Shown here: positions 43,148-52,497 of the stretch, piece by piece
Position numbering within the stretch: position 1 is the stretch's first letter
How the letters are laid out: each line of letters starts with the position of its first letter
From: Methylophilus sp. TWE2
GTDB lineage: Bacteria; Pseudomonadota; Gammaproteobacteria; Burkholderiales; Methylophilaceae
NCBI RefSeq assembly: GCF_001183865.1
Contig: NZ_CP012020.1
Location: 1-64,000 of the forward strand
DNA: 64,000 bases
Direction of reading: 5' to 3'
Notes under the pieces: generated by a model
Told to the model about the DNA's origin: nothing
Seen by the model: the letters and a program-made list of their open reading frames with translations, nothing else
Databases searched by the model: none
Position numbers and translations under genes: made by a program

Positions 43148-45205
43148 TTAAACGGCATCTTTCCACGAGGCTTGCATGTCAATGTCATCAAAGGGTTTGG
43201 GTTTACTAAAAAAATAACCTTGTACCACTTTGCAGTCGCAACCTTTTAAATACTTGGCTTGTTCAGCCGTTTCTACGCCTTCTGCCACCAGTTCTTTACC
43301 CAGGCTTTTTGCCATGGAGATAATGGCCTGCACAATGAGTTTGTGGTCGTTGTTGTCTGCAATGCCTTGCACAAACGATTGGTCAATTTTGATCTCACTC
43401 ACCGGGAATTTGTTTAAATAACTTAAGGCGGAATAGCCGGTGCCAAAGTCGTCTAGCGAGATTCTAAAGCCCAGGCTATCGAGGGCTTTTAGGGTTTTGC
43501 GGATGTGCGCGCTGTCACTTAAGAGTAGGCTTTCAGTGATCTCTAAAGTGATCCATGCTGGGTTGCAGTGGGTTTTTTTTAACAGGTGCCGGATGGAGTT
43601 GAGCAGGTTGTTATGGATAAACTGGCGGCTAGATAAGTTGATGGCGACGGTGATGGGGTCTGTGCGGCCGGTGTTCCACCTGACGGCATCTTTAAAGGCG
43701 GTTTGCATGATCCACTCACCGATCTCAATAATGAATCCTGAATCTTCTGCAATGCCGATAAACCGATTGGGCGGAATCATTTCGTTGTGATTGCGGTGCC
43801 ACCTTAACAGGGCTTCTACGCCGACGATTTTGTCAGTCTCTAAATTCACCTGCGGCTGATAGTGCAGCAAAAACTCGTCGTTTTGGAGTGCGGTGCGTAG
43901 TGAGCGCTCAATGTCTATGCGCTCAATGGTGGTTTGCGAGAGATCGGGGGAGTAAAACTGGTAGTTGCTTCTGCCTAGTTTTTTGGCCTTGTACATGGCG
44001 ATATCGGAGTACTTCACAATATCGCTGGCATCGCTGCTATGGTCTGGGCAGATCACGATGCCTATGCTGGCCGAAATAAACAGTTCAGTGCCACGGATCA
44101 GGATGGGTTGCTTGATGGACTCAAGCACTTTTTTCGCAACCAGCCCGGCATTTTTCGGGTCTTGCACGTCTGAGAGCACGATGGCGAACTCATCGCCGCC
44201 CAGGCGGGCAACGGTATCGGTCGGTCTCACTGAACGCTCAATCCGCCTGGCCATTTCATAAAGCAGCAGGTCACCTTCAGCATGGCCGAGCAAATCATTC
44301 ACGGCTTTAAAGCCATCCAGGTCCAGCATCAAAAATGCAAATGAGGACGCTGCGCGCTGCGTTTTTTTAATGCAGTGATCTAGTACTTCGAGCAATGAAA
44401 TACGGTTGGGTAGGCGGGTGATGGAGTCAAAATAAGCCAGGTGATGAATGCGGTCCAGGTTTTCATAGGACTGCGTCATATCTTGCCCGATGGCGATGAC
44501 AGCAATGACTTCGTTGATGGCATTAAATTCGGGCGTCAGCACCGTATCCATGATTTTGTGTTTGCCATGTTGGGTGGTCAGCCGGAAGGCAACATGCTGG
44601 TTTTGGCCGCTTTGAAATACCTCGCGTATACTTTTTTCCAGCGATTTGGCAGAGGCCCCACCAGGATATTGCGAAGGGGATTTGCCGATTAGGGTGGCCG
44701 AATCTACTTCATAAAACAGGGAGTTGGCTTTGTTGAGAAAGATACGCTCACAGTCGCGATTGTATTTGGCAATGCAATTGGAAGAGTTTTCTACGATGGA
44801 TTTGTATTCGTTTTCTTTTTGGATATTTTCCGTCACATCCCTGGCGTAACCCAGCGAGCCGACCACTTTGCCATCTACCACCACGGCTGATTTATAAGAC
44901 TCTATCCAGTAATACTCGCCATCTGCGTTTTTAATGGGCACAGTGACGGCACTAGGCGTGGTGCTAGCCATGGCTTTTTGATCGCCATCGACATATTCCT
45001 GGGCTAAATCGGGCGGGAAAAAATCAAAATCGGTTTTGCCTATCAGCTCGGCACTGGATTTGACGCCTACCATGTTGGCATAGGCAGTATTCGCCACCAG
45101 GATGCGGCTGTCCTCATCCTTGAGCCAGACCATGAATGGAAAGTTATCAATCAGGGTCTGGATATATTGATCGCTCTCAATAGGTTGATTTTTAATTTTT
45201 TTCAT
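43148..45205 (-). CDS. PAS-PAS-GGDEF-EAL cyclic-di-GMP signalling protein
   Basis: A 685-residue soluble protein. Two PAS domains (about 12-130, with FPFMVWLKDEDSRILVANTA, and about 132-250) are followed by a GGDEF domain with an intact ARLGGDEFAIVL (about 340) and an EAL domain with EALLRWHRN (about 455) plus LDDFGTGYS. Both catalytic motifs look complete, so it may synthesise and/or degrade cyclic di-GMP in response to a PAS ligand. No membrane segments. It reads toward the thioredoxin-like gene with a 8-nt gap. Confidence 0.92.
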   Translation of the reverse strand: MKKIKNQPIESDQYIQTLIDNFPFMVWLKDEDSRILVANTAYANMVGVKSSAELIGKTDFDFFPPDLAQEYVDGDQKAMASTTPSAVTVPIKNADGEYYWIESYKSAVVVDGKVVGSLGYARDVTENIQKENEYKSIVENSSNCIAKYNRDCERIFLNKANSLFYEVDSATLIGKSPSQYPGGASAKSLEKSIREVFQSGQNQHVAFRLTTQHGKHKIMDTVLTPEFNAINEVIAVIAIGQDMTQSYENLDRIHHLAYFDSITRLPNRISLLEVLDHCIKKTQRAASSFAFLMLDLDGFKAVNDLLGHAEGDLLLYEMARRIERSVRPTDTVARLGGDEFAIVLSDVQDPKNAGLVAKKVLESIKQPILIRGTELFISASIGIVICPDHSSDASDIVKYSDIAMYKAKKLGRSNYQFYSPDLSQTTIERIDIERSLRTALQNDEFLLHYQPQVNLETDKIVGVEALLRWHRNHNEMIPPNRFIGIAEDSGFIIEIGEWIMQTAFKDAVRWNTGRTDPITVAINLSSRQFIHNNLLNSIRHLLKKTHCNPAWITLEITESLLLSDSAHIRKTLKALDSLGFRISLDDFGTGYSALSYLNKFPVSEIKIDQSFVQGIADNNDHKLIVQAIISMAKSLGKELVAEGVETAEQAKYLKGCDCKVVQGYFFSKPKPFDDIDMQASWKDAV

Positions 45206-45316
45206 AAAAGGTATGAATAGCTGATGATTTTTATCGTCCCGGTATAAATATATTCCTTAAATTGTTTTCGGTCATATTTAACTTTTCTTAAATAGAATGG
45301 CAGTTTGCAACCATCT

Positions 45317-46780
45317 TTATCGCTGGGTAAAGCAGGCTTTTAACCCCAGAACGCCTTTCTCCAGTTCTGCCGTGGTCAGGCTGCCAAATCCTAGCCGGAT
45401 GGCATGCACACTTTGCTGTGATTCTGAAAAGAGTGTGCCGGGCAAAATGCGCACTTTGTGGGCCAGTGCCTGGGCCGCTATCGTTTCAACCTGGTAGCCC
45501 TCCTTTAAACGTAGCCAGATGGCGAGTCCGCCATCTGGGGCATCAAAGGTCACGTACTCTTTGAGTTCCTTTTTAATCAACGCAATCAGCAGGTTTCGGC
45601 GTTCGTTGTAAATCTTGAAGGTTTTGCGGATATGGCGTTTGATTTCGCCAGCGTTCATGAGCTCGGCGACGGCAAGTTCGGTGATGGAGTTACCTTGCCG
45701 GTCTATGAGCATGACCTCCTGTGCGCAGCGGTCTATCAGGCTGGGTGTGGCAACCAGGTAACCGACACGCAATCCAGGGGCGAGCACTTTAGAGAGCGAG
45801 CCGACATAGATGACGCGGCCACCGTGGTTGGTGCTCGCCAGGGGGAATACCGGGTGATACGAAAAATGAAATTCGTGGTCGTAGTCGTCTTCTACAATGG
45901 TGAAGTCGTATTGCTCAGCCAGCATCAGGAGCTTTAAGCGCCGCTCGGCGGTCATGATCACGGTGGTGGGGAACTGGTGGTGCGGGGTGACATAAATAGC
46001 GCGGATCGGGTGTTGCTGGCATAGTTTTTCCAGTGCAGTGACATCGATACCGTGTTTGTCCTGCCCCACGGTGAGGATGTTGGCACCGCAGGAGCGGAAG
46101 GCTTCTTTGGCAGCGGGATAGCTCAGTTGTTCTACCACCACATTGTCATTGGGCCGGGTGAGGATACGCGCGGCCAGGAAGATGCCCATCTGGCTACCGC
46201 GTGCGATGCAGATTTGGTCGATATCCACACTCAGGCCTCTCTCCATATTGAGCATGGTGGCAATCGATTGCCGTAATGCCAACGTGCCACGCGGATCACC
46301 ATAGCCAAGGTTGTTGCCTTTGCTGGAGCCAATCAGCGCATGCCGGAATGCACGCGACAAAATGTTGAACGGGATCAGCCGTGAATCAGGAATACCATCA
46401 TTGAAATCAATCACACCATTGCGGGGTGACTGATAGTTGAGGAGCGGATGCGTGGGGCCTTCCACCACATTGGCAGGCTGATGACCGGTTTTGCTTGCTT
46501 GCGGTTGTGCAGTGAAATTGGGCAGGTTGGCTGAAACAAATGAGCCACGTCTTTGCTCGGTGACCAGCCAGCCTTGGGCGATCAGTTCATCGTAGGCGAG
46601 GATGACGGTTTTGCGGTTGACCTTAAGTTGTTCCGCCAGCTCGCGTGTACCCGGCATGGCGGTAGACGGGGCCAATCTGCCTTTCTGAATTTCTTCCATG
46701 ATTTGCTGGGCGATTTGCAGGTAGACCGGCAAGCCAGAGGCTTCGGCAATGGTTAATTGCAGACTCCAAGAACGTAGCAT
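45317..46780 (-). CDS. MocR/PdxR-type GntR-aminotransferase regulator
   Basis: A fusion of about 487 residues. An N-terminal GntR winged helix (LAEQLKVNRKTVILAYDELI, about 50-70) is joined to a class I aminotransferase-like domain. That domain has the PLP lysine in VIYVGSLSKVLAPGLRVGYL (about 290-310) and EDDYDHEFHF. ATG at 46780 is preferred to the upstream frame opening because GGAGAGG lies just before it. Related proteins control pyridoxal phosphate or amino-acid genes; the target here is not evident. Divergent from mxaR with a 190-bp gap. Confidence 0.9.
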   Translation of the reverse strand: MLRSWSLQLTIAEASGLPVYLQIAQQIMEEIQKGRLAPSTAMPGTRELAEQLKVNRKTVILAYDELIAQGWLVTEQRRGSFVSANLPNFTAQPQASKTGHQPANVVEGPTHPLLNYQSPRNGVIDFNDGIPDSRLIPFNILSRAFRHALIGSSKGNNLGYGDPRGTLALRQSIATMLNMERGLSVDIDQICIARGSQMGIFLAARILTRPNDNVVVEQLSYPAAKEAFRSCGANILTVGQDKHGIDVTALEKLCQQHPIRAIYVTPHHQFPTTVIMTAERRLKLLMLAEQYDFTIVEDDYDHEFHFSYHPVFPLASTNHGGRVIYVGSLSKVLAPGLRVGYLVATPSLIDRCAQEVMLIDRQGNSITELAVAELMNAGEIKRHIRKTFKIYNERRNLLIALIKKELKEYVTFDAPDGGLAIWLRLKEGYQVETIAAQALAHKVRILPGTLFSESQQSVHAIRLGFGSLTTAELEKGVLGLKACFTQR

Positions 46781-46971
46781 TTTCCTCTCCTTTTTTTGTG
46801 CCAGCAAACGCAACAACGGGAAAAATTCCCTTTATTTTGTTGGCAATCTGGATTAGCAAACAATCACTATATCGCATAAATGACTGGACCAGTAAGGTTC
46901 TCTAAACTGGAGGATTGTGGACCTGTAACACTCTGTTACATTTTTGAAACATTTTATTAAAGGAAAGATTC

Positions 46972-48039
46972 ATGTCCACTACCTCTGATATTCGATTGGC
47001 ATTAGATAACCAACTGACAGACTGGCGTCAGCATGCGTTGAACCTTGAAAAACAAGTGAACCAAGTGATTGTGGGACAAAGCAAAGCCGTCAGATTAATG
47101 AATATTGCGATTTTTGCCCGTGGTCATGTATTGCTGGATGGGGGCGTGGGGGTGGGTAAAACTACTTTGCTGCAATCAATTGCCCGTGGCATAGGCGGGG
47201 CGTATGAGCGGATTGAGGGCACGGTGGATTTGATGCCGAATGACCTGATTTACCACACGTTTCTAGGGCCGGATGGCAGGCCGCAAATTGATGAAGGACC
47301 GTTGTTGCGTGCGGGTGAAAATTTATCCGTCTTCTTTTTTAATGAAATCAACCGCGCCAGGCCGCAGGTACACGCCCTGATGTTGCGCGTGATGGCGGAG
47401 CGGCATATCAGTGCGTTTAAAAAAGAATACCGCATGCCGCACATGATTGTGTTTGCTGACCGCAACCAGGTGGAGAAAAACGAAACCTTTGAGATTCCTT
47501 CTGCAGCGCGTGACCGGTTCATGATGGAGATCCCGATTGAGATTCCTTCAGATCGCGAGCTGAAAAAGTCACTGGTGTTCAATACCAAATTCCAGCATGC
47601 GGAAAAACTGACGCAGCAGGTGGAAAGCAATATTCTGCAATTTGACCAGTTGAATGCGTTTTCCGACCGTTTGCAAAACTATATCCAGTCCAGCGACGTG
47701 CTTGAAGAGTACACCATGGATTTGTGGGATGCGACCCAGCATCCGGAGAAGTTTGGCGTGACCATGGACAGTGTAGATGTCAGCCGTGTGATCCAGACCG
47801 GCGCCAGTCCGCGCGGCATGGGCATGCTGATGAAAGCGGCACGCGTGAATGCCTGGTTGAATGGCCGCGACAGTTTGTATCCTGAGGATATCCATGCTGT
47901 GTTTCATGAGGTGATTTCACATCGCCTGGTATTTAACGCCGCTTACGAAAATCGCCGGACCGCGCTGGCCAGAGAGTTGACCAACAACATTATCCGTACG
48001 GTGGCCGTGCCTAGCTTGTCATTTAGCAAAGCAGCTTAA
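46972..48039 (+). CDS. mxaR: MoxR-family ATPase of the methanol dehydrogenase cluster
   Basis: A 355-residue MoxR-type AAA+ ATPase with Walker A GGVGVGKTT (about 56-64), Walker B-like VFFFNEINRA (about 117-126) and the arginine motif AARDRFMMEIPI (about 178). In methylotrophs the first gene of mxaRSACKL encodes this chaperone-like ATPase, needed for calcium-dependent methanol dehydrogenase maturation. GGAAAG precedes the ATG. It lies 12 nt before mxaS and leads a gap-free six-gene operon. Confidence 0.92.
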   Translation: MSTTSDIRLALDNQLTDWRQHALNLEKQVNQVIVGQSKAVRLMNIAIFARGHVLLDGGVGVGKTTLLQSIARGIGGAYERIEGTVDLMPNDLIYHTFLGPDGRPQIDEGPLLRAGENLSVFFFNEINRARPQVHALMLRVMAERHISAFKKEYRMPHMIVFADRNQVEKNETFEIPSAARDRFMMEIPIEIPSDRELKKSLVFNTKFQHAEKLTQQVESNILQFDQLNAFSDRLQNYIQSSDVLEEYTMDLWDATQHPEKFGVTMDSVDVSRVIQTGASPRGMGMLMKAARVNAWLNGRDSLYPEDIHAVFHEVISHRLVFNAAYENRRTALARELTNNIIRTVAVPSLSFSKAA

Positions 48040-48051
48040 AAGCAGGTCATC

Positions 48052-48969
48052 ATGCGATCAACACTCAAACATGCCTGGAATAAAGCCGGGCAGACAGTGC
48101 CGGGGCATCACGATGAGGGCGAATATGCGCGACCCTTCGAATATGTCATTGGCTGGAAATCTGACAGCATCCAGCTCGGTGATCATCCCGGCACACAGCG
48201 CGGTATCGGCTCCGATTACCGTGGCACCATCAACCTGGTGGATTACCCGGATGCCAGGCGCATGGATTTACGGCAGACGATACGTGACCCGTTTGAACAG
48301 GTGCAGGTGCGGCAGTTTAACCAGGACAGCACGACGCCGATTTATGCCGTGTGTGATTTATCAGGCTCTATGCAGTTCACGGGGCAGCAGCGCAAGCTGG
48401 ATACGGCAATAGAAATCGCCACGGCGGTGGCGAACTCGGCTTACCAGGCCGGAGATCTGTTCGGCTTTATTGGCTATCACCAGCAGGTGATTGAAGATTT
48501 TACCTTGCCTCTCAGCCGCAGTTTTCACCAGAGCAAACAGACTATCGCCTTGCTGCATACCTATCAATCGCAGCGCATGGGCATGGACGGCGTCACCGAC
48601 ATGCCTAATTTCTTGGGACAGACGCGCGCGCTAGTGTTCTGGATTTCAGATTTTCATATGCCATTGCCTGTGATTGAGAAAACACTGCTGGCCATGTCTG
48701 CGCACAAAGTGGTGCCTATCGTGCTGTGGGACGATGAGGAATATAAAAAGCTGCCCAAGTTTGGCTTTGGCACCATGATAGACCTGGAAACCGGGCGTAA
48801 CCGGACGCTGTTTTTCCGTGGTGAAGTAAAGGCCAAATTCCTGGCGGCATTTAATGCGCGCAGAGAGGCATTGGAGGCGTTGTTTTTGCGTTTTGATAGT
48901 CCGGCGTTGTTTATGCATGGCGATTACCGGCCCGAGCTGATGACGCAGTATTTTGAACAAACGATGTGA
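48052..48969 (+). CDS. mxaS: MxaS, DUF58 protein of methanol dehydrogenase maturation
   Basis: A 305-residue DUF58-family protein. A von Willebrand A-like metal site lies in YAVCDLSGSMQF (D-L-S-G-S, about 100-110), with conserved WISDFHMP further on. MoxR ATPases act with VWA/DUF58 partners, and MxaS sits directly after mxaR. Its precise role in dehydrogenase assembly is unknown. The C-terminus holds no membrane span. Confidence 0.9.
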   Translation: MRSTLKHAWNKAGQTVPGHHDEGEYARPFEYVIGWKSDSIQLGDHPGTQRGIGSDYRGTINLVDYPDARRMDLRQTIRDPFEQVQVRQFNQDSTTPIYAVCDLSGSMQFTGQQRKLDTAIEIATAVANSAYQAGDLFGFIGYHQQVIEDFTLPLSRSFHQSKQTIALLHTYQSQRMGMDGVTDMPNFLGQTRALVFWISDFHMPLPVIEKTLLAMSAHKVVPIVLWDDEEYKKLPKFGFGTMIDLETGRNRTLFFRGEVKAKFLAAFNARREALEALFLRFDSPALFMHGDYRPELMTQYFEQTM

Positions 48970-48999
48970 GTGAAGTTTACCTAAGCGAGAGTGACAAGC

Positions 49000-49974
49000 A
49001 TGCGTAATCAAATTTCAAACAAGCTATTGGCCAAGGCAATGCAGCGCCTGCTATGGGTGGCAGTCATGGTGCTGACGGTGAATGCTGCGATGGCGGCAAC
49101 GGCTGAGAAGCAAGCAACGGCAACACCAACCATCCGGGTATTCAATCCTGCCACAAATAATCATGTGCATATCGGCGATGTATTGCAGCGGACCGTGGTG
49201 TTACAGGTGCCAGTGGCGTATCAGTTTTCAGACCAAACGTTGCCCAAAAAAGGGAGCAAGCATGACGGGATAGAGTTGGTGAATGTTGCGGTGCAATCCG
49301 AAGCGGAATCTGACCATACACAATACACCCTGCAACTCAGTTACCAGGTGTTTGCGGCAAGCATGACACCGGCCGTGATGCAGTTACCCACTGAAAAACT
49401 CGTATTCACCAGTAAAACTCCGCCGGTTTCAACCCGTGTAGAAGTGCCTGCCTGGGGTTTCTGGTTTTCACCACTGGTGACTGGCGGTAGCGTGACAGCC
49501 AAGAAACATATGTTGCCGGAAGTGCGTACGCCGTTGATTGAGCATAAGGCACACCAACAAAGGCTGGTCGTGTTTCTCGCTTTGCTGGGTGGCAGTTTAT
49601 TGGCCCTGTTATACATCAATGCAGATGGTCACTGGATGCCGTTTATGGGCGGCGCCTTTGCCCGTGCGCACCGACAGCTCAAGCGGCTGGCAAGATCATC
49701 CACACCAAAAACGGCAGTGGAGGAGAAAAAGGCCTTGGTGTATTTGCATCAAGCATTTAACCAGCATTACGGCGCCAATATTTTTGCGAGGGATGTGCAA
49801 GCATTTGTCACATTGCGCCCTGGCTTTAAAAGCCTGCAACAGGAAATCACCCAGTTTTTTGAAGCCTCTAATCAATCGTTGTATGACGTGAAAACACGCG
49901 ATAGCCGCCAGGTGATTGCGCAACTGGTGCAGCTCAGCAAGCGTTTGCGTGATTGTGAGCGGGGTGTGGCATGA
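49000..49974 (+). CDS. mxaA: MxaA, exported protein for calcium insertion into methanol dehydrogenase
   Basis: A protein of about 324 residues with a signal peptide (LLWVAVMVLTVNAAMAATA) and a periplasmic domain (about 40-180). A membrane span (LVVFLALLGGSLLALLYI, near residue 187-204) follows, with a cytoplasmic tail containing a helical FARDVQAFVTLRPGF segment. ATG at 49000 is preferred over GTG at 48991 for spacing from GAGAG. Mutants of mxaA, mxaK and mxaL in methylotrophs lack calcium in methanol dehydrogenase (established). The stop overlaps mxaC (ATGA). Confidence 0.88.
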   Translation: MRNQISNKLLAKAMQRLLWVAVMVLTVNAAMAATAEKQATATPTIRVFNPATNNHVHIGDVLQRTVVLQVPVAYQFSDQTLPKKGSKHDGIELVNVAVQSEAESDHTQYTLQLSYQVFAASMTPAVMQLPTEKLVFTSKTPPVSTRVEVPAWGFWFSPLVTGGSVTAKKHMLPEVRTPLIEHKAHQQRLVVFLALLGGSLLALLYINADGHWMPFMGGAFARAHRQLKRLARSSTPKTAVEEKKALVYLHQAFNQHYGANIFARDVQAFVTLRPGFKSLQQEITQFFEASNQSLYDVKTRDSRQVIAQLVQLSKRLRDCERGVA

Positions 49975-50936
49975 TTATTTTACATCCATGGGCATTTGCC
50001 CTGTTGCCCATCGCGTTGCTGCCTTTCTGGTTAAAAGGACATCAGGGTCAGCATTACAGCTGGCTGGAGCTGATGCCGGAGGACCTGTTTTCGGATCGGC
50101 TCAACCTGGCAGTTAAAGTGGTGATGTCGTTGTTACTGCTGAGTATCGTGATTGCATTAGCCGCACCTAGGGGAGCGGATGAGCAAGTACCGCGTGTGGG
50201 CAAGGGCGCACAAACCGTGATGGTGATAGACCGCAGCGTGAGTATGGATCACCCGTTCGCGGGAGATGCTTCCGGCCATGTGGCGGAAATCAAGTCTGCC
50301 GCGGCACGCCGGATTATTACGCAGTTTATTGATTCGCGTCCGAACGACATGATGGGGGTGGTGGGATTTACCAACTCGGCGTTGTATGGCATCAAAATCA
50401 CGACCAACCGTGATGCCATCCATGCCGCGATTTTGGCCGCCACCAGCCCCTCGCTCAACCAGACCAATATCGGCGCAGGCCTCACCGAGGCGGTCGGTCT
50501 GTTCGATAACATTGAGAACTCCGGCTCACGCGCGCTAATCCTGCTGTCTGACGGTGCAGGCAAATTAAGCCCGCGCGTGAAGTATTTGCTGAGCGAGCGC
50601 CTGAAAAGCCGCAAGCTGAGTATTTACTGGATCATGTTACGCGAACCGGGCGAGCCGAGTATTTTTTCCAAAGACGAATATGACGAGGACCGCACGCCTA
50701 ACTCCATTGTGCTGCATAAGTATTTCCAGTCATTGGGCCTGAAGTATAAAGCGTATGAAGCGGATGATCCGGAAACCTTGCAGTCGGCGATTAATGACAT
50801 CGATTCGCGGGAAAAAAAGGCCATTAAATATCGCGAGACCATTGCCGGCTATGACTATTCCAAGGTGTTTATGGTGTCTGCGCTGGTGTTGGTGTTGTTG
50901 ATGCTGGTGATTAAAAATCTGAGGGTGTATGAATGA
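49971..50936 (+). CDS. mxaC: MxaC, membrane VWA-domain protein
   Basis: A 321-residue membrane-anchored protein. An N-terminal hydrophobic pair (WAFALLPIALLPFWL and VVMSLLLLSIVIALAAP) precedes a von Willebrand A domain with MIDAS motif VIDRSVSMD (D-x-S-x-S, about 84-92). A C-terminal span (VFMVSALVLVLLMLVI) ends the protein. The VWA domain would face the periplasm and bind divalent metal. ATGA overlaps join it to mxaA and mxaK. Confidence 0.9.
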   Translation: MIILHPWAFALLPIALLPFWLKGHQGQHYSWLELMPEDLFSDRLNLAVKVVMSLLLLSIVIALAAPRGADEQVPRVGKGAQTVMVIDRSVSMDHPFAGDASGHVAEIKSAAARRIITQFIDSRPNDMMGVVGFTNSALYGIKITTNRDAIHAAILAATSPSLNQTNIGAGLTEAVGLFDNIENSGSRALILLSDGAGKLSPRVKYLLSERLKSRKLSIYWIMLREPGEPSIFSKDEYDEDRTPNSIVLHKYFQSLGLKYKAYEADDPETLQSAINDIDSREKKAIKYRETIAGYDYSKVFMVSALVLVLLMLVIKNLRVYE

Positions 50937-51496
50937 AAAACCATTTAACGCGCAAAAACCAGGTGTTGGGGTTGATGCTGATTGTCGGCGTGCTCGGCAG
51001 TGTCTATGAGGGTTATCAGGTCAGTCATGTTGCGACTGCCAACCGTGTCTTGCAGGCTGGCGAAGTATTAGAAGGCGACCCGTTTCCTTTCCACCAGAAA
51101 TTTGCTGATGCTTACCAGCAAGGTAAAACAGGCAACTACAAACATGCCATCCAGAATTTTGGCCAATTGCTGGAAGCCCCCAAACAACAGGATTCCGCGG
51201 TATTTGAACCAGGCCAGGCATTGAAATCGCAGATTCATTTTAATATCGGCAATCAGTTGTTCCGTTCCGGTTTGCAGCGCCTGGTTGAAGCCGATGGCGC
51301 CATTCAGGAGCAAGCCAAATTTGATTACTTGCAGGCGCGGGCGGCCTATGAGCAGGCTCTCAAACTGGATCCTCACAACCAGACGGCCAAGTTCAATTTG
51401 AGTTTACTGCATGGGGTGATTCCCAAACATATCAAAACGGTGCCACAGGATCCTTCCGGCATGGAAATCAGCAATTTGCCACAGGGGTTGCCATGA
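50933..51496 (+). CDS. mxaK: MxaK, methanol dehydrogenase maturation protein
   Basis: A 187-residue protein with an N-terminal membrane anchor (QVLGLMLIVGVLGSVYEGYQ, about 10-29) and a TPR-like periplasmic part (SQIHFNIGNQLFRSGLQR, then ARAAYEQALKLDPHNQTAKF). Position between mxaC and mxaL and the TPR pattern identify it. Required for calcium insertion in studied methylotrophs. Confidence 0.85.
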   Translation: MKNHLTRKNQVLGLMLIVGVLGSVYEGYQVSHVATANRVLQAGEVLEGDPFPFHQKFADAYQQGKTGNYKHAIQNFGQLLEAPKQQDSAVFEPGQALKSQIHFNIGNQLFRSGLQRLVEADGAIQEQAKFDYLQARAAYEQALKLDPHNQTAKFNLSLLHGVIPKHIKTVPQDPSGMEISNLPQGLP

Positions 51497-52458
51497 AGCG
51501 TTTATTTTCACTGCTGAAAGAGCACTACGAGACTACCCTGTTGCTGGGTGCGGCCGTCTTTTTGTTGTTGGCCTTAGTCAAGCCGGAGATTCAGCTCAAA
51601 CAGGAAGTGCATAACTATTTATTGCTGGCAGATATTTCGCAGAGCATGAATGCGGAGGATATGCACATTGCCGATAAACCCGTGACCCGCCTGGCCTACA
51701 CACAGCATTTGATGCGGCAAGTTGTCAAAACATCGCCCTGCGGTACTTATGTGAGTGTGGGCGTATTTGCGGCGGAAAATGTGGCTCTGCTATTTATGCC
51801 ACTGGAAGTATGCGCTAACTTTGACATTATTAACGACAGTATTAACCACCTCGAATGGCGCATGGCCTGGAGTGGTAACAGCCGCATGACGTTTGGCGTT
51901 AAAGCTGCCGAGGCGACGTTTGATTACCTGAATATTCCGGCACAAATGCTGTTTTTTACCGATGGTGACGAAGCGCCCAAAGCCAATGGCATTAATAAAC
52001 TGGATATCAGCGATGTGCGCATAGGCAAACATGTCATTTTTGTCGGCGTGGGCGGCAAGGAGCCTGCACCGATCAAACGCTTTAATGCCAACAATCATTT
52101 TGTCGGCTATTGGGGGACGGATGCGGCGGCAGAAAGTGCGGGCGGAGGTGTTAACTACAGTGATGCCAGCAAAGATGATCCTGATCCGCCGGTGGCTTAT
52201 GCAGAGTTTGACCGTTATTTATCCAGCCAGGATGTGGAGCATCTAAAAGAGATGGCCACGGAAATCAAAGGCCAGTATATCGAAGGCATAGATCAACCGT
52301 CATTTTATGCGTTTGTGCAATCGCAAACGCCCGCCGCCAAGTTTGTGACCAGCTATTCGGTCAAATGGATATTCCTGAGCCTGGCAGCATTGATGGTCAT
52401 TGCGACTTACCTTCCTGATCTATGGGGATATCGCCTGCATCTGCGCCGTGCCACATAG
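51493..52458 (+). CDS. mxaL: MxaL, membrane VWA-domain protein
   Basis: A 321-residue protein: N-terminal anchor (TTLLLGAAVFLLLALVKPE), von Willebrand A domain with MIDAS DISQSMN (about 49-55), and a C-terminal span (WIFLSLAALMVIATYLP). Pairs with MxaC and MxaK in calcium loading of the dehydrogenase. Overlaps mxaK by ATGA and closes the operon. The structural genes mxaF, mxaJ, mxaG and mxaI are not in this window. Confidence 0.9.
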   Translation: MKRLFSLLKEHYETTLLLGAAVFLLLALVKPEIQLKQEVHNYLLLADISQSMNAEDMHIADKPVTRLAYTQHLMRQVVKTSPCGTYVSVGVFAAENVALLFMPLEVCANFDIINDSINHLEWRMAWSGNSRMTFGVKAAEATFDYLNIPAQMLFFTDGDEAPKANGINKLDISDVRIGKHVIFVGVGGKEPAPIKRFNANNHFVGYWGTDAAAESAGGGVNYSDASKDDPDPPVAYAEFDRYLSSQDVEHLKEMATEIKGQYIEGIDQPSFYAFVQSQTPAAKFVTSYSVKWIFLSLAALMVIATYLPDLWGYRLHLRRAT

Positions 52459-52471
52459 TCATATGGTGGGA

Positions 52472-52497
52472 ATGATTTGTGGTTTAACACAAATCAT
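52472..52497. terminator. Hairpin between convergent mxaL and the catalase-like gene
   Basis: ATGATTTGTG (52472-52481) pairs exactly with CACAAATCAT (52488-52497) around GTTTAA. It overlaps the end of the convergent gene. Without a T tract it is only a possible bidirectional terminator. Confidence 0.45.
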
